Source: an uncultured Cryomorphaceae bacterium
GTDB taxonomy: Bacteria > Bacteroidota > Bacteroidia > Flavobacteriales > Schleiferiaceae
Reading direction: 5' to 3'
Assembly: GCA_913043005.1 (NCBI GenBank)
Contig: CAJWKU010000009.1
Location: 1 to 64,000 of the forward strand
Length of the DNA stretch: 64,000 bases
Part shown: positions 46,714-56,956 of the stretch, in pieces
How the letters are laid out: each line of letters starts with the position of its first letter
Position numbering within the stretch: position 1 is the stretch's first letter
Translations under genes and position numbers: made by a program
Notes under the pieces: generated by a model
What the model was told of the DNA's origin: nothing
The model's database searches: none
Seen by the model: only the letters and a program-made list of their open reading frames with translations

Positions 46714-49065
46714 ATGTGGGAGAATTTAGGTCATTTCATACTAAATAATCGTAAAGGAGTTCTACTCTTCTGGATTTTCTATGTTCTATTCATGGGATTT
46801 GCAGGAAGGAATGTAGATATCAGCTATCATTTTGCAAAAATGTTGCCCTCAGATGATTCTGTCTTTACTACTTACATAAAATTCCAAGAAGATTTTACTG
46901 GATCTGGTAATTCAATAGTCTTAGGAGCTAAAGACAACGCTTTTTTCACCCCATCTGTTTTAAATGCATGGCAGAATATGGCTGAAAGATTGGAGAAAGA
47001 AGATGAGGTTACCGGAGTATTCTCTCTTCATAATGCAGTGGATATTGTTTTAGGTGATGAGGAAGGAGAAAAAATGCAATCTCTTGCAATTATGCAAGGG
47101 AAAGTTGATAGCCCTCAGAAAGCATTTAATATAAGGGATCATTATGACGCTCTTCCTATTTATCATGGGCTATTAAGTAGCCGGGATAATGAAACACACT
47201 TGATGGCAATTTCAATAACTGAAAAGGCAAATTATAGCGAAATAATTTATGATTTATTTGACCGAATTCATGTAGAAACAAAGAGATTTGAAAGAAGAAC
47301 AGGAATTCCGATTGAGGTTTCGGGGCTTCCTTATTTGCGGCTAAATAATGCCAGATCAATAAAAAGTGAGATAAATCTTTTTATGATACTTACAGCTCTG
47401 GTAACAGTATTAATAATGCTTATTCTTTTGAGAAGTATGCGTGCAGCAATTATTGCTTTAGTGGTGGTTGCCGTCGGGGTTGTTGGTTCTTTCGGAATAA
47501 TGGGCTTACTGGGATTCAAGATTACATTATTTTCGGCCCTGTTACCTCCATTGTTGATTGTCATTGTTGTTCCAAACTGTATATTTTTCATAAATAAATA
47601 TCATCAAGAATATTCAAAGGATAAAAAAGTAAAAGCTGCATTGCTTCATACTGTAAAAAAAATTGGAGGTGTAGCTTTTTTGACAAATACCACAACAGCA
47701 CTTGGTTTTGCCACTTTTGCTTTGACGTCAAGTGATGCTCTAGTACATTTTGGAGTGGCGGCAACTTTAAATATTCTTGTGGTTTATGTTCTTTCATTGA
47801 CTATGATTCCCGTTTTATACAGTTGGCTTTCAGAGCCTAAGGAAAGGCACTACAGTCATTTGAACCAAAAGTGGATTACAAAATGGATTGAATGGTTGGT
47901 GCGTATCTCAGAATATCATCGAAAGAAAGTATACCTAGGTGCTCTGCTAGTTGCTTTTTTTGGGATTTTTGGAATGACATTAATGGAGACCACAGGAAAT
48001 CTTACTACTGATATAAACCCCAATGATCCCTTGGTTACTCAAATGAGATTTTTTGAGAAAGAGATGGGTGGAGTAATTCCTCTTGATATTGTAATTGATT
48101 CCCGCTCAGAAAATGGTATTGAAAAATCAAAAATATTAAGAAGGGTAGACGCTTTTCAAACTAGACTTGATACTTTCCCTCACCTTTCAAGGTCTTTATC
48201 ATTAGTTGATATGTTGAAATTTGGTCGTCAAGCTTATTATGGTGGCGATCCATTATTCTTTGCTTTACCAAATAGTCAAGAGAGAACACTTATTGCATCT
48301 TCATTACCGAATTTAAATAGTAAAAATTTGGACTTCCTTACCAACGGGTTTACTGATGAAAAAAATCAAAAGATGAGAGTTTCGGTTCAAGCTAAAGATT
48401 TGCCTAGGCCTGAAATGATAGAATTGATAAAAAAGGTTCAGAAATTAGCGGATAGGATATTTAGTAAAGAGGATTATGATATTCAATATACCGGCGCCAG
48501 TGTGATATTTCTCAGAAGTACAAAGTTTCTAATAAATAATCTAGTTCTTAGTTTGTTATTAGCAATTGGCTTGATATCATTGATTATGGCATTTCTATTT
48601 AAAACACCAAGAATGGTAATTGTTGCTATTATTCCAAATCTTTTGCCATTATTAATGACAGCTGGATTAATGGGTTGGTTTGGGATCCCTGTAAAGCCAT
48701 CAACAGTTCTAATATTTTCTATTTCTTTCGGTATTTCCATAGATGATACTTTACATTATTTAGCTAGATATAGACAAGAATTAATAGGCAACGGCCACAA
48801 TATATCTCGTGCGGCTATTACAGCTATCAGAGAGACAGGAATCAGCATGTTCTATACTAGTATAGTTTTATTTTCAGGTTTTTTTATTTTCTTAGCCTCT
48901 GATTTTGGAGGGACTCAAGCTCTTGGACTTTTAGTTTCCATTACTTTAGTCTTTGCGATGTTTTCGAATTTAATTTTATTGCCGAGTCTTTTGATATCGC
49001 TTGATAAAGTAATGACTGGATCCGAGATGGAGAATATATTAATTGATTTAGCAGAGGACGAATGA
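46714..49065 (+). CDS. RND-superfamily (MMPL-type) exporter
   Basis: A 783-residue inner-membrane transporter made of two similar halves, each with one helix, a large periplasmic domain and five more helices (first helix [16 protein letters not shown]; helix blocks about residues 220-370 and 615-770). The pattern [18 protein letters not shown] is the RND helix-4 region. Members of this group move lipids or hopanoids (HpnN-like) and other hydrophobic molecules by proton force; the cargo here is unknown. Its last bases overlap rmlA as ATGA, so exporter, sugar nucleotide and isoprenoid genes are one operon. Confidence 0.88.
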   Translation: MWENLGHFILNNRKGVLLFWIFYVLFMGFAGRNVDISYHFAKMLPSDDSVFTTYIKFQEDFTGSGNSIVLGAKDNAFFTPSVLNAWQNMAERLEKEDEVTGVFSLHNAVDIVLGDEEGEKMQSLAIMQGKVDSPQKAFNIRDHYDALPIYHGLLSSRDNETHLMAISITEKANYSEIIYDLFDRIHVETKRFERRTGIPIEVSGLPYLRLNNARSIKSEINLFMILTALVTVLIMLILLRSMRAAIIALVVVAVGVVGSFGIMGLLGFKITLFSALLPPLLIVIVVPNCIFFINKYHQEYSKDKKVKAALLHTVKKIGGVAFLTNTTTALGFATFALTSSDALVHFGVAATLNILVVYVLSLTMIPVLYSWLSEPKERHYSHLNQKWITKWIEWLVRISEYHRKKVYLGALLVAFFGIFGMTLMETTGNLTTDINPNDPLVTQMRFFEKEMGGVIPLDIVIDSRSENGIEKSKILRRVDAFQTRLDTFPHLSRSLSLVDMLKFGRQAYYGGDPLFFALPNSQERTLIASSLPNLNSKNLDFLTNGFTDEKNQKMRVSVQAKDLPRPEMIELIKKVQKLADRIFSKEDYDIQYTGASVIFLRSTKFLINNLVLSLLLAIGLISLIMAFLFKTPRMVIVAIIPNLLPLLMTAGLMGWFGIPVKPSTVLIFSISFGISIDDTLHYLARYRQELIGNGHNISRAAITAIRETGISMFYTSIVLFSGFFIFLASDFGGTQALGLLVSITLVFAMFSNLILLPSLLISLDKVMTGSEMENILIDLAEDE

Positions 49066-49922
49066 GAGGAATAATACTTGCCGGTGGTTCAGGGACTAGA
49101 CTGCACCCGCTAACTAAGGTCATAAGTAAACAACTGATGCCTGTGTATGATAAGCCTATGATTTATTATCCTTTGGCAACATTAATGGAAGCTGGAATTC
49201 AAGAAGTACTAATAATAAGCACTCCAGAAGATTTGCCTTTATTTGAAAAGCTCCTCGGTGATGGGAAAAGTTTAGGTTGTTCTTTTTCTTATGCGGTTCA
49301 AGAAAAGCCTAATGGACTTGCTCAGGCTTTTGTAATCGGAAAAAAATTCATTGGAGATGATTCAGTTGCTCTTATTTTAGGCGATAATATTTTTTATGGG
49401 GGAGGCCTAAAGAAAGTATTAAGTTCAGCAAAGAATCATAAAGGGGCAAAGGTTTTTGCATATCAAGTAAGTGATCCTGAGAGATATGGGGTTGTTGATT
49501 TTGACCAAAATGGTAAAGCTATTTCGCTTGAAGAAAAACCAAAAAACCCTGCTAGTAATTTTGCTGTTCCTGGTCTATATTTTTACGATAATAGCGTTGT
49601 GGATATTGCAGCAAAACTGAAGCCAAGCCTCAGGGGCGAGTATGAGATAACAGATGTGAATTTAGAATACTTAAGCAAAGGCAATCTGCATGTAACTATT
49701 CTAGAGAGGGGCACTGCATGGCTTGACACAGGTACATTTGATAGTTTAATGGAAGCTGGGCAATTTGTGCAAATCATGGAAAGTCGTCGTGGAATTAAAG
49801 TTGCATGTATCGAAGAGGTCGCCTATCGAATGGGATACATAGACGCTTATCAGCTTTCCAAGTTATCAAAACCATTGATGAAAAGTGGCTATGGTAAATA
49901 TCTCGAAGGGATTTTGTCATGA
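49062..49922 (+). CDS. rmlA: Glucose-1-phosphate thymidylyltransferase
   Basis: RmlA (RfbA) forms dTDP-glucose from dTTP and glucose-1-phosphate, the first step to dTDP-sugars. The 286-residue protein has the nucleotide loop [11 protein letters not shown] at residues 8-18, then [34 protein letters not shown] and the sugar-site GEYEITDVN. The usual neighbours rmlB, rmlC and rmlD are absent from the window. It overlaps the exporter gene upstream and the prenyl synthase gene downstream, each as ATGA, which suggests a shared lipid or glycan task. Confidence 0.95.
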   Translation: MRGIILAGGSGTRLHPLTKVISKQLMPVYDKPMIYYPLATLMEAGIQEVLIISTPEDLPLFEKLLGDGKSLGCSFSYAVQEKPNGLAQAFVIGKKFIGDDSVALILGDNIFYGGGLKKVLSSAKNHKGAKVFAYQVSDPERYGVVDFDQNGKAISLEEKPKNPASNFAVPGLYFYDNSVVDIAAKLKPSLRGEYEITDVNLEYLSKGNLHVTILERGTAWLDTGTFDSLMEAGQFVQIMESRRGIKVACIEEVAYRMGYIDAYQLSKLSKPLMKSGYGKYLEGILS

Positions 49923-50884
49923 ATTCTATAGATCGATTAAGGAAAATATTTTTAAGGTCTTTAGAATCTGACTTTAGCGAGCCAGAATGGAATAGGCAGC
50001 CGGATTCTCTTTATGCTCCTCAGAGATATATTTTAGGAATAGGTGGAAAGAGGTTGCGGCCAATTTTAGCTTTAATGGCTGCTGAATCTATGGGTAGAAA
50101 TGCCCTGGAAGCTTTGCCTGTGGCTCATGCAGTAGAAAGATTCCATAACTTCTCGCTTATTCATGATGATATTATGGATGAAGCCCCTATCCGGAGAGGT
50201 AAATCTACGGTTCATGAAAATTGGGGTCTAAACACAGGGATACTATCTGGAGATGCATTAATGGTAATGGCATATAAGTCATTACTTAAGGCCCCTAAAA
50301 GTATGATTCATGATCTTTTTGAAACATTTAATCAAACAGCGCTTGAGGTTTGTGAGGGTCAACAAATGGATATGGATTTTGAGTCTCTTGACCGAATTGA
50401 AGAAGGCCAGTACTTAAATATGATAAGAAATAAAACAGCTGTTTTAATTGGCTGTTCTTTGCAAATGGGCTCATTAATTGCTGGCGCATCGAAAGAAGTT
50501 TCAAAATCATTATTCAACTTTGGAATTGAATTAGGGATTAGCTTTCAAATTCATGATGACTTGTTAGATGCATTTGGAACATTAGAGACTTTTGGAAAGC
50601 AAATTGGTGGCGATATTCGTTCTCAAAAGAAAACACTGCTTTGGATACATTTTTCAAATCATCAACCAGAAACACTAAAATCAATTATTAATTCTGGATC
50701 TAAGAATAAGGTTAAGGAGATTCTTTATGCAATGGAGTCCACTGGAAGTCGCGCTTATGTTGAAGCTCAGAGAAAAAAACATTTTGACTCAGCGATTACA
50801 TCATTACATAATGTAAAAAGGAACAATTGCGATACAAAAGATTTAGAGAGTTTGGCAAATTGGATTTTCGATAGAGAGGTTTAG
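49919..50884 (+). CDS. Polyprenyl (trans-isoprenyl) diphosphate synthase
   Basis: A 321-residue trans-prenyltransferase joining IPP units to an allylic diphosphate. The first Asp-rich motif is IHDDIMD (with DDxxD) and the second IHDDLLD, with a FARM-adjacent sequence EAPIRRGK. The product could be geranylgeranyl diphosphate for carotenoids or a longer chain for quinones; the chain-length residues were not analysed. It converges with the lycopene cyclase-Blh fusion (stops overlap by 4 bp), so clustering with carotenoid genes is physical but not an operon. Confidence 0.92.
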   Translation: MNSIDRLRKIFLRSLESDFSEPEWNRQPDSLYAPQRYILGIGGKRLRPILALMAAESMGRNALEALPVAHAVERFHNFSLIHDDIMDEAPIRRGKSTVHENWGLNTGILSGDALMVMAYKSLLKAPKSMIHDLFETFNQTALEVCEGQQMDMDFESLDRIEEGQYLNMIRNKTAVLIGCSLQMGSLIAGASKEVSKSLFNFGIELGISFQIHDDLLDAFGTLETFGKQIGGDIRSQKKTLLWIHFSNHQPETLKSIINSGSKNKVKEILYAMESTGSRAYVEAQRKKHFDSAITSLHNVKRNNCDTKDLESLANWIFDREV

Positions 50885-52884
50885 TTTTTTTTATAGAAAA
50901 CATGCATGCACAACACATGTGGGAAACTAATAGCTGATAGGAAAATGAAGAAGTAAGCCAAACATTCTTCAACACTCAGTTTAAAAACATAAATGGATAT
51001 TATATACAAAAAAATTGCTCCTAAATTAAAAGGGAGTGCCTCTATAAACATCTCAGAATTCGAATTCTTTAATTTGGACTTAAGGTGTGTCCAGCCAATT
51101 CTACTATGTTGAAAAATAAAATAAAGTCCAAAGGTTAAGAGAAGACTTTCGTAATTTGATAAAAAAAGAAAGAGTAAAATCATTAACCATTCTACATGTC
51201 TTTTTGATATTGCATAAACTGAAGGGAGGATCAATAGTAAATTACCAATGAGAGGATAGTCAATCAAAGAGTTCTCATTTAAATTGATCCCAAGTATTGA
51301 TATAATCTCTTTAAATTCATCAAAATGGATCAAGAATAGAGAGCTGAATAAAGTTAGCCCCCAAGCAGAAGCAATAAAATTAGAATTAATATTCCAATTT
51401 TTAGTTTCAGCTTGCCCAAAATGCCATGCGGAGTAAAGTATAAACAATAATAGACCGAGGGCAGGTGAATAAATCCAAATCAATAAAATTATTAGCATTA
51501 AAAATAAATAAGAGAGAACAAATTTCAATGTGATCTTCTTTTCTCCAGGGAATACACCGATTAAGTGATCCAAGGCACCATGAGGAATTCCTACAATTAG
51601 TAGACCCACTGAAATAATAATGAGATTGCTTTGGGATAAATTCAGTAATTCACTTGAGGGAGGTGTTTTGTCTATGAGAAAGTAAACTATCATTAAAATT
51701 GGAACTATTATTTTCTTTAATTCCCAGTAAGACCAGAATATCACTGACTTAATGAATATCCATATTTGTAGTTTAGAAAACATCGATAGATCCTCTGTTA
51801 GAGTTGTTTTCTCGTCAAGAAATTTTAGGATAAAATTGGAGGATTTTATCTTAAATAATCTCTCAAATATCGGCTTTCCTTGTAAAGGCCAAATTGTTAA
51901 TATGATCAATAATAATTGATCATAAAAAAGAAACCTCTTATTTAGCTTGACTTTTTTTGGTCTTAACTGTCCATCATTACATATCAACTTAGAGTGATTA
52001 TACATGTTTTTGAAAGCATAACCGGTGCTAGGTTTTACATTGCCTGCTCGAGTACCAATATTTACAAGTTTTTTATGAGATTTTTGATATGGTAGTCTTG
52101 AGCTCATAGGAATTACTCCTTTTTCCGAGTCGATAATTTTGTATGATCCAAAATATTTTTTTATAAAATGATGAAGAGTTTTTTTTGCTTCGTCTTCAAG
52201 AATTATTTTTTTTCCGAATCGAGTTAATTCTATTAGAGCAGTTTTAGATGAGTAGGGTAAAATGTAAACAAACTGAGTTGATTTATCTTGAGGCACACGG
52301 AAATCCATCATATGATAGACATCAGTTTCTAATTGAATTTGTTCTAACTCAACTTTTAAACCAAAAAATGATTGTGAAATATTAAATCTGTCATCTTCAA
52401 AGTTTTTCCAATCCGGAGGTCTACTGTCAAAGGCCCATTCTGCAGAGTATTTGTTTTTTGATGTTTTGATCAAAATCGAATTATCATTTTCAATATTTAA
52501 AACTTTTTCTCTTCGATGTTCAATCTTGTATTCGGAGAAGAGTTTTCGCGACCAATCATATAGGTCACTACTGACTATATGAAAGTACTCTATCGGTTTT
52601 ATTGAGGAACTTGTCTGATTATTAATTTTGATTTTATTCCAACGATGGGATACGATGGATTCGTAATCACGGTAAATCTGATCTTTTGGATTTGCCCAAA
52701 AACAGAATGTTTTGTCATTCTCAAGTTTCTCACTTGGTTCTAGAATTAGGACTTTTTTGTTATCAAGTAAAAATTGTTTAGACATTTCAATCAGAAGGAT
52801 ACATGTGCTGGCTCCCCAGCCAACAAAAATTATATCATAAAGAGTTTTTTTTTCTGACAAAATATTCTGTTCTAATAGTGGCAA
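50881..52884 (-). CDS. Lycopene beta-cyclase / Brp-Blh beta-carotene 15,15'-dioxygenase fusion
   Basis: A 667-residue two-domain protein. Residues about 14-385 are a CrtY-type lycopene beta-cyclase: dinucleotide loop FVGWGAST (20-27), FDSRPP (152-157) and GTRAGNVKPSTGYAF (277-291). Residues about 390-667 are a membrane-bound Brp/Blh enzyme with conserved His sets GIPHGALDH (432-440), SAWHFGQAE (485-493), RH (562-563), FQHSRIGWTH (591-600) and FPHVLCMH (654-661). Such a protein could convert lycopene to beta-carotene and cleave it to two retinal molecules. The start is TTG at 52884, because later ATG codons would delete the FAD loop. No rhodopsin gene is in the window. No frameshift separates the halves: one open frame covers both. 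Confidence 0.92.
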   Translation of the reverse strand: MPLLEQNILSEKKTLYDIIFVGWGASTCILLIEMSKQFLLDNKKVLILEPSEKLENDKTFCFWANPKDQIYRDYESIVSHRWNKIKINNQTSSSIKPIEYFHIVSSDLYDWSRKLFSEYKIEHRREKVLNIENDNSILIKTSKNKYSAEWAFDSRPPDWKNFEDDRFNISQSFFGLKVELEQIQLETDVYHMMDFRVPQDKSTQFVYILPYSSKTALIELTRFGKKIILEDEAKKTLHHFIKKYFGSYKIIDSEKGVIPMSSRLPYQKSHKKLVNIGTRAGNVKPSTGYAFKNMYNHSKLICNDGQLRPKKVKLNKRFLFYDQLLLIILTIWPLQGKPIFERLFKIKSSNFILKFLDEKTTLTEDLSMFSKLQIWIFIKSVIFWSYWELKKIIVPILMIVYFLIDKTPPSSELLNLSQSNLIIISVGLLIVGIPHGALDHLIGVFPGEKKITLKFVLSYLFLMLIILLIWIYSPALGLLLFILYSAWHFGQAETKNWNINSNFIASAWGLTLFSSLFLIHFDEFKEIISILGINLNENSLIDYPLIGNLLLILPSVYAISKRHVEWLMILLFLFLSNYESLLLTFGLYFIFQHSRIGWTHLKSKLKNSNSEMFIEALPFNLGAIFLYIISIYVFKLSVEECLAYFFIFLSAISFPHVLCMHVFYKKN

Positions 52885-52971
52885 TATAGTACAATTAAAA
52901 TTTAATGTTTTTCTTTTTAGTATCGTATAAATTCAATTCCATATGCTTCCTTAGAAAGGATTAAATTGATG

Positions 52972-52979
52972 TAATTTTG
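52972..52979 (+). promoter_or_regulatory. sucAB promoter -7 box
   Basis: TAATTTTG matches TAnnTTTG exactly, 24 bp before the sucA ATG. No clear TTG at -33. Confidence 0.5.
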
Positions 52980-53002
52980 ATACTCTGAATAAAAACAACT
53001 TT

Positions 53003-55729
53003 ATGGATCGTTTTTCCTTCTTAGGAACTTCACATATTGGCTTTATCGAAGACTTGTATAAGCAATACTTGTCTAGTCCGGATCTTGTCGAGCCCTCATG
53101 GCGAGCCTTTTTCCAAGGGTATGATTTCTCTAAATCTGACTTTGGAGATATTTTAAATGATGAAAATGTTGCTCTTCCTGATGAGGTTCGAAAAGAGTTT
53201 TCGGTATTAAATCTTGTTCAGGGATACAGAACACGCGGACACCTTTTTACTCAAACTAATCCAGTGCGCAGTAGAAGAAAATATAGCCCAGATCTTGCTC
53301 TGAAGAATTTTGGATTATCTGAATCTGACTTGGAGTTAAAATTTCAAGCCGCTTCCCAGCTTGGTATGGAATCTCCAGCTAAACTGAGTGATATTGTTAC
53401 TCATCTAGAAAATACATACTGCCGATCAATTGGTGTTGAATACATGTATGTTAGAGAACCTGATGTGATAAGCTGGATCCAGCATTTTATTCATCCTAAT
53501 GGAAATGCACCCATTTTAAATGCTGATGATAAATTGTACATTTTGCACAAATTAAATGAAGCCGTAGCATTTGAAAGTTTTCTAAACACAAAATTTGTGG
53601 GGCAGAAGAGATTCTCGATTGAAGGAGCTGAAAATTTAATTCCTGGACTTGATTTCATGCTTCAAAAAGGAGCTGATTTAGGTGTTAAAGAGGTGGTATT
53701 AGGAATGGCTCATCGAGGGCGATTAAATGTATTAACAAATATCTTTGGTAAGCCAGCTTCTCAAATTTTTTCTGAATTCGAGGGAAAAGAATTTGAGGAA
53801 GCAGACTTTGATGGTGATGTTAAATACCATTTGGGCTATACCGCAGAAAGGTTATTGGACAATGGCAAAAAAATCAAATTAAATATCGCTCCAAACCCCT
53901 CACATTTGGAAGCTGTAGACCCAATTGTTGCAGGCATTTCTAGAGCTAAAGGACGCTCTAATTTTCCTGAAGATCCAAGTAAGGTTTTGCCGATAATGAT
54001 TCATGGAGATGCAGCAATAGCAGGCCAAGGTGTGGTTTATGAAGTGATACAAATGGAACGATTGTCTGGATATGGCACAGAGGGGACCATTCATTTGGTC
54101 ATAAATAATCAAGTTGGGTTCACTACTAATTTCATTGATGGTCGATCATCTACATATTGCACTGATGTTGCCAAAGTAGTGCTTGCTCCAGTTTTGCATG
54201 TCAATGGTGATGATGCGGAGGCTGTTATTCATGCGATGCGCTTTGCAATTGAATATAGGCAAAAGTGGAAACGAGACGTTTTTATTGATCTGTTATGTTA
54301 CAGAAAATATGGCCATAATGAAGGAGATGAACCGAGATTCACTCAACCATTATTATATCAAGTGATTTCAAAACACCCTAATCCAAGAAAAATCTATTTT
54401 GATAAACTCGTCGCAAATGGTGAGGTGAACTCAAACCTAGTTGTCGAAATGGAGAGGGAATTTAAGGAAATGTTGGAGGGATTGTTTGATGATTCAAAAA
54501 AAATAGAAAAGAATAAAATTGTTCCATTTATGCTTGATGAATGGAATGGTTATCCTCGAGCAAGTAATGGCGATGTTTACAATATTCCTGACACCAGTGT
54601 TTCAAGACCCCGCCTGGATGAGGTTGCGAGAACCTTAACGACATTACCAAAAGATAAAAAGTTCTTTAAAAAGATTGTAAGGTTAATAGGAGACAGGGCT
54701 CAGATGGCTTTTGAGAAGAATGCTCTTGACTGGGGAATGTCTGAAATGATGGCTTACGGAACTTTGCTTCAAGAAGGTTTTAGTGTAAGAATATCGGGCG
54801 AGGATGTGGAGAGAGGAACTTTTTCACACCGACACGCAATCATAAAATTAGAGGATTCTGAAGAAGAGTTGTCGTTATTAGATAACTTACCTAATTCAAA
54901 GGGTCGGTTTGCAATTTACAATTCCCACCTTTCAGAGTATGCGGTTTTAGGTTATGATTATGGTTATGCCATGGCAAGTCCTACAACTTTAGTAATTTGG
55001 GAAGCTCAATTTGGGGATTTTTCTAATGGAGCCCAGATTATAATTGATCAATTTATAGCTGCTGCAGAGGACAAATGGAAAGTTCAAAATGGAATGGTTT
55101 TGTTACTTCCCCACGGGTATGAGGGTCAGGGTGCTGAACATTCTTCTGCTCGTTTAGAAAGGTTTCTACAATTATGTGCTCAAGAAAATATGTTCGTTTG
55201 TAATCCATCAACGCCAGCGAATCATTTTCACTTACTTCGCCGTCAAATGCATCAGAAATTCAGAAAACCATTAGTTATTATGAGTCCTAAAAGCTTATTG
55301 CGTCATCCAATGGCAACATCAAAAATGGAAGACTTAAGTAAAGGTGATTTTATGCCACTGATAGGCGACGATCTGGATAAAAGGAAAATAAGAAAACTGG
55401 TGTTTTGTTCTGGGAAATTATTTTATGAACTATTAGAGGAGCGCAATAAAAGAGGGGATAATAAAACAGCCCTTATTCGTTTAGAGCAACTCTACCCTTT
55501 GCCGGAGAAGGAAATAAATAAGGAGTTAGCAATGTATGCAGAGAATATAAAGTTGATTTGGGTTCAAGAAGAGCCTGCCAATATGGGAGCGTGGAGCTAC
55601 CTTAGAGTAAATACAGAATATCCATTTAAATGCATTTCTCCAAAAATATCAGCTTCCACGGCTCCAGGTTCAAAGCAGTCAGCTAACCAAATTCAAAGTA
55701 CTTTAATAACTCAAACATTTGATAGTTAA
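53003..55729 (+). CDS. sucA: 2-oxoglutarate dehydrogenase E1 component
   Basis: The 908-residue thiamine diphosphate-dependent decarboxylase of the 2-oxoglutarate dehydrogenase complex, which makes succinyl-CoA in the TCA cycle. The N-terminal targeting segment (FLGTSHIGFIEDLYKQYL), the dehydrogenase region with MAHRGRLNVL, HGDAAIAGQGVVYE and the ThDP motif GDDAEAV...FIDLLCYRKYGHNEGDEP, the transketolase-like domain (GEDVERGTFSHRHA, LPHGYEGQGAEHSSARLER) and C-terminal domain are all seen. It is followed by sucB after 11 bp; E3 is not here. Confidence 0.98.
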   Translation: MDRFSFLGTSHIGFIEDLYKQYLSSPDLVEPSWRAFFQGYDFSKSDFGDILNDENVALPDEVRKEFSVLNLVQGYRTRGHLFTQTNPVRSRRKYSPDLALKNFGLSESDLELKFQAASQLGMESPAKLSDIVTHLENTYCRSIGVEYMYVREPDVISWIQHFIHPNGNAPILNADDKLYILHKLNEAVAFESFLNTKFVGQKRFSIEGAENLIPGLDFMLQKGADLGVKEVVLGMAHRGRLNVLTNIFGKPASQIFSEFEGKEFEEADFDGDVKYHLGYTAERLLDNGKKIKLNIAPNPSHLEAVDPIVAGISRAKGRSNFPEDPSKVLPIMIHGDAAIAGQGVVYEVIQMERLSGYGTEGTIHLVINNQVGFTTNFIDGRSSTYCTDVAKVVLAPVLHVNGDDAEAVIHAMRFAIEYRQKWKRDVFIDLLCYRKYGHNEGDEPRFTQPLLYQVISKHPNPRKIYFDKLVANGEVNSNLVVEMEREFKEMLEGLFDDSKKIEKNKIVPFMLDEWNGYPRASNGDVYNIPDTSVSRPRLDEVARTLTTLPKDKKFFKKIVRLIGDRAQMAFEKNALDWGMSEMMAYGTLLQEGFSVRISGEDVERGTFSHRHAIIKLEDSEEELSLLDNLPNSKGRFAIYNSHLSEYAVLGYDYGYAMASPTTLVIWEAQFGDFSNGAQIIIDQFIAAAEDKWKVQNGMVLLLPHGYEGQGAEHSSARLERFLQLCAQENMFVCNPSTPANHFHLLRRQMHQKFRKPLVIMSPKSLLRHPMATSKMEDLSKGDFMPLIGDDLDKRKIRKLVFCSGKLFYELLEERNKRGDNKTALIRLEQLYPLPEKEINKELAMYAENIKLIWVQEEPANMGAWSYLRVNTEYPFKCISPKISASTAPGSKQSANQIQSTLITQTFDS

Positions 55730-55740
55730 TATTCAATTCT

Positions 55741-56943
55741 ATGATTCTTGATATGAAAGTGCCCTCTCCGGGTGAATCCATAAGTGAAGTTGAAATCGCA
55801 AATTGGCTGGTTAATACAGGCGACTATGTGGAAAAAGATGAGGCTATAGCTGAAGTTGATTCCGATAAAGCTACTTTGGAGTTGCCTGCAGAAATGAGCG
55901 GTGTAATTGAAATACTTTTTGAACCGGGAAGCATTGTCGGAGTTGGAGAAGTTGTTTGCAAAATTGACACAGCCGCAAAAGCTCCCAATAAATCTAATAA
56001 ATCAATAAGACCTAGTGAGGCAATTTTATCTCAAGAGGTTAATAATTCTTCTGAAAATACGTATGCTACAGGGACTCCAAGTCCTGCTGCGAAGAAAATA
56101 TTAGATGAGAAGGGTATATCTATATCGTCAATAAATGGAAGCGGGAAAGATGGTCGAATTACAAAAGAAGATGCGATCAACGCCAAAGCTTCAATGGGAA
56201 CAACAGAATCAGGAAAAGAGCGTGGATCTAATCGTCAAAGGATGAGCTCATTGCGCCGAAAACTTGCAAAAAGACTGGTTTCAGTGAAAAATGAAACGGC
56301 TATGCTCACAACTTTCAATGAAGTTGACATGAAACCTATCATGGATTTGCGTAAAAAATATAAAGAAGATTTTGCAAAAAAACACGAAGTTGGCCTCGGT
56401 TTCATGAGTTTTTTTACGCTTGCCGTCGTTAGAGCGCTTAAAGAATATCCGACAGTTGCAAGTATGATTGACGGGGATGATATGGTCAGCTTTGACTCCA
56501 TAGATATCTCTGTCGCTGTAAGTGGGCCAAAAGGTTTGATGGTTCCCGTTGTTAGGAATGCGGACAAATTAGGTTTTGCCGGGGTTGAGTCTGAGATAAA
56601 AAGTTTGGCAATAAAAGTTCGCGATGGTAAAATAACTGTGGACGAAATGACAGGGGGATGCTTTACTATTACAAATGGTGGTGTTTTTGGGTCTATGCTA
56701 AGTACTCCTATCATAAACCCACCGCAGTCGGCTATTCTTGGAATGCACAATATTATAGAAAGACCTGTTGTTGTTGATGGTAAAATTGTCGTCCGTCCTA
56801 TTATGTATGTTGCTATGAGCTATGATCATAGGATTATTGATGGTAAAGAATCAGTTGGCACATTGGTAGCAATCAAAGAAGCTTTAGAAAATCCTGTTGA
56901 TATTTTAATGCAAGGAGATGTAAAAAAGACTCTGGGTTTGTAA
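55741..56943 (+). CDS. sucB: Dihydrolipoyllysine succinyltransferase, E2 of 2-oxoglutarate dehydrogenase
   Basis: A 400-residue E2. The lipoyl domain has EVDSDKATLELPAEMSG with the lipoylated Lys near residue 43. A peripheral-subunit-binding domain (PSPAAKKILDEKGI... GKDGRITKEDA) precedes the catalytic domain, which ends SYDHRIIDGKESV with the active-site His and Asp. It is transcribed with sucA, and transfers the succinyl group to CoA. Confidence 0.97.
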   Translation: MILDMKVPSPGESISEVEIANWLVNTGDYVEKDEAIAEVDSDKATLELPAEMSGVIEILFEPGSIVGVGEVVCKIDTAAKAPNKSNKSIRPSEAILSQEVNNSSENTYATGTPSPAAKKILDEKGISISSINGSGKDGRITKEDAINAKASMGTTESGKERGSNRQRMSSLRRKLAKRLVSVKNETAMLTTFNEVDMKPIMDLRKKYKEDFAKKHEVGLGFMSFFTLAVVRALKEYPTVASMIDGDDMVSFDSIDISVAVSGPKGLMVPVVRNADKLGFAGVESEIKSLAIKVRDGKITVDEMTGGCFTITNGGVFGSMLSTPIINPPQSAILGMHNIIERPVVVDGKIVVRPIMYVAMSYDHRIIDGKESVGTLVAIKEALENPVDILMQGDVKKTLGL

Positions 56944-56956
56944 TGATTGGAAAATT

